Positions 14,974 to 15,372 of a stretch of 15,372 nt of DNA are shown in pieces; positions within the stretch are counted from its first letter, which is position 1; each line of letters starts with the position of its first letter. The DNA lies in contig JABHOU010000099.1 of NCBI GenBank assembly GCA_018695085.1, forward strand, positions 1 through 15,372, given 5' to 3'. Below the pieces are notes generated by a model. The model did no database searches. It worked only from the letters and a program-made list of their open reading frames with translations, and was not told where the DNA came from. Origin of the DNA: Opitutia bacterium. GTDB lineage: Bacteria; Verrucomicrobiota; Verrucomicrobiia; Opitutales; Seribacteraceae. The translations under genes were made by a program, and so were the position numbers.

Positions 14974-15372
14974 ATGTCCGACCAACCGTTCAGCGAACTT
15001 ATTCCCGAGGGAGTCATAGGCTTCCCAGTAACACCTTTTCATGCCGACTACGCTCTGAACCTAGAGGGATTCAAAAACAATCTAGAAGTCATACTTCAAG
15101 AACCATTTACTACGTTCGTTGCCGCGGGCGGCACGGGCGAAATGTATTCCCTCGACCGCGAGGAATATGTCTCAGTCGTACAATCTGCAGTAAACGTAAC
15201 GGAAGGACGGATGCCGATAATTGCAGGCGTCGGTTACGGATCACGCATTGCCGTAAGCATGGCTACCGAGGCGGCCAAATCGGGCGCCGCCGCTTTGCTC
15301 ATTCTGCCCCCCTACTATCCAAACCCCGCATTCAAAGGCCTAGTTGCCTACTGTAAAGCCATTGGCAATGCA
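14974..15372 (+). CDS. kdgD: 5-dehydro-4-deoxyglucarate dehydratase, 5' part (cut by window end)
   Basis: An open frame of 133 codons runs from the ATG at 14974 to the right edge without a stop, so the C-terminal half is missing from the window. It belongs to the DHDPS/NAL class I aldolase-like barrel family. It shows 'GVIGFPVTPFHAD' near the start, 'AAGGTGEMYSL' (50-60, the carboxylate-binding GxTGE loop), 'MPIIAGVGYGSRIAV' and 'ILPPYYPNP' (110-118). The GGTGE form and 'GFPVTPF' are typical of 5-keto-4-deoxyglucarate dehydratase, which dehydrates and decarboxylates the product of glucarate dehydratase to 2,5-dioxopentanoate. The Schiff-base lysine should lie beyond the edge and cannot be checked. 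It sits 82 bases after gudD with no clear Shine-Dalgarno site, and the pair is expected in one pathway. Confidence 0.88.
   Translation, partial: MSDQPFSELIPEGVIGFPVTPFHADYALNLEGFKNNLEVILQEPFTTFVAAGGTGEMYSLDREEYVSVVQSAVNVTEGRMPIIAGVGYGSRIAVSMATEAAKSGAAALLILPPYYPNPAFKGLVAYCKAIGNA

Overview
The window carries ten protein genes, all on the + strand and closely spaced. The gene families point to a bacterium of the PVC superphylum, most likely Verrucomicrobiota. The main reasons are the 'WNQFRGPNGDG' PQQ-like propeller, the secreted DUF1080 (PF06439, 3-keto-disaccharide hydrolase) proteins, and a giant prepilin-like protein resembling the 'Verru_Chthon cassette protein A' group. Only one of the ten genes has a textbook Shine-Dalgarno sequence at normal spacing. 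I see no rRNA, tRNA, CRISPR array, transposase or attachment site. No gene-free stretch exceeds about 115 bases.

Left region (1-4536): four genes that look like one operon. They encode a cytoplasmic HEAT-repeat protein, a secreted single-domain DUF1080 protein, a secreted PQQ-like beta-propeller, and a secreted fusion of an NHL-type propeller with a second DUF1080 domain. Three of the four have signal peptides, so the module probably acts in the periplasm or outside the cell on sugars or glycosides; the substrate is unknown. A 9-bp inverted repeat follows the last gene.

Middle region (4647-12011): a cytoplasmic M20 metallopeptidase or deacylase with a GTG start is followed by the giant gene (1718 aa, TTG start). 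The giant protein has a GspK-like N-terminal prepilin signal. The gap before it contains a sequence that fits the sigma-54 (-24/-12) promoter consensus very well. A 309-aa secreted protein of unknown function follows at once. The giant gene looks richer in A+T than the left-hand genes.

Right region (12030-15372, right end cut): a D-glucarate utilisation cluster. It has a GntP-family permease, a glucarate dehydratase with its catalytic residues in place, and the first 133 codons of a 5-dehydro-4-deoxyglucarate dehydratase. Together they would import an aldarate, dehydrate it to 5-dehydro-4-deoxy-D-glucarate, and convert that to 2,5-dioxopentanoate (2-oxoglutarate semialdehyde). A semialdehyde dehydrogenase would then be expected beyond the right edge.

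The most interesting items are the giant pseudopilin-like protein with its secreted partner and likely sigma-54 promoter, and the secreted DUF1080/PQQ/NHL module. All functions are inferred from sequence motifs read by eye; no database search was possible.
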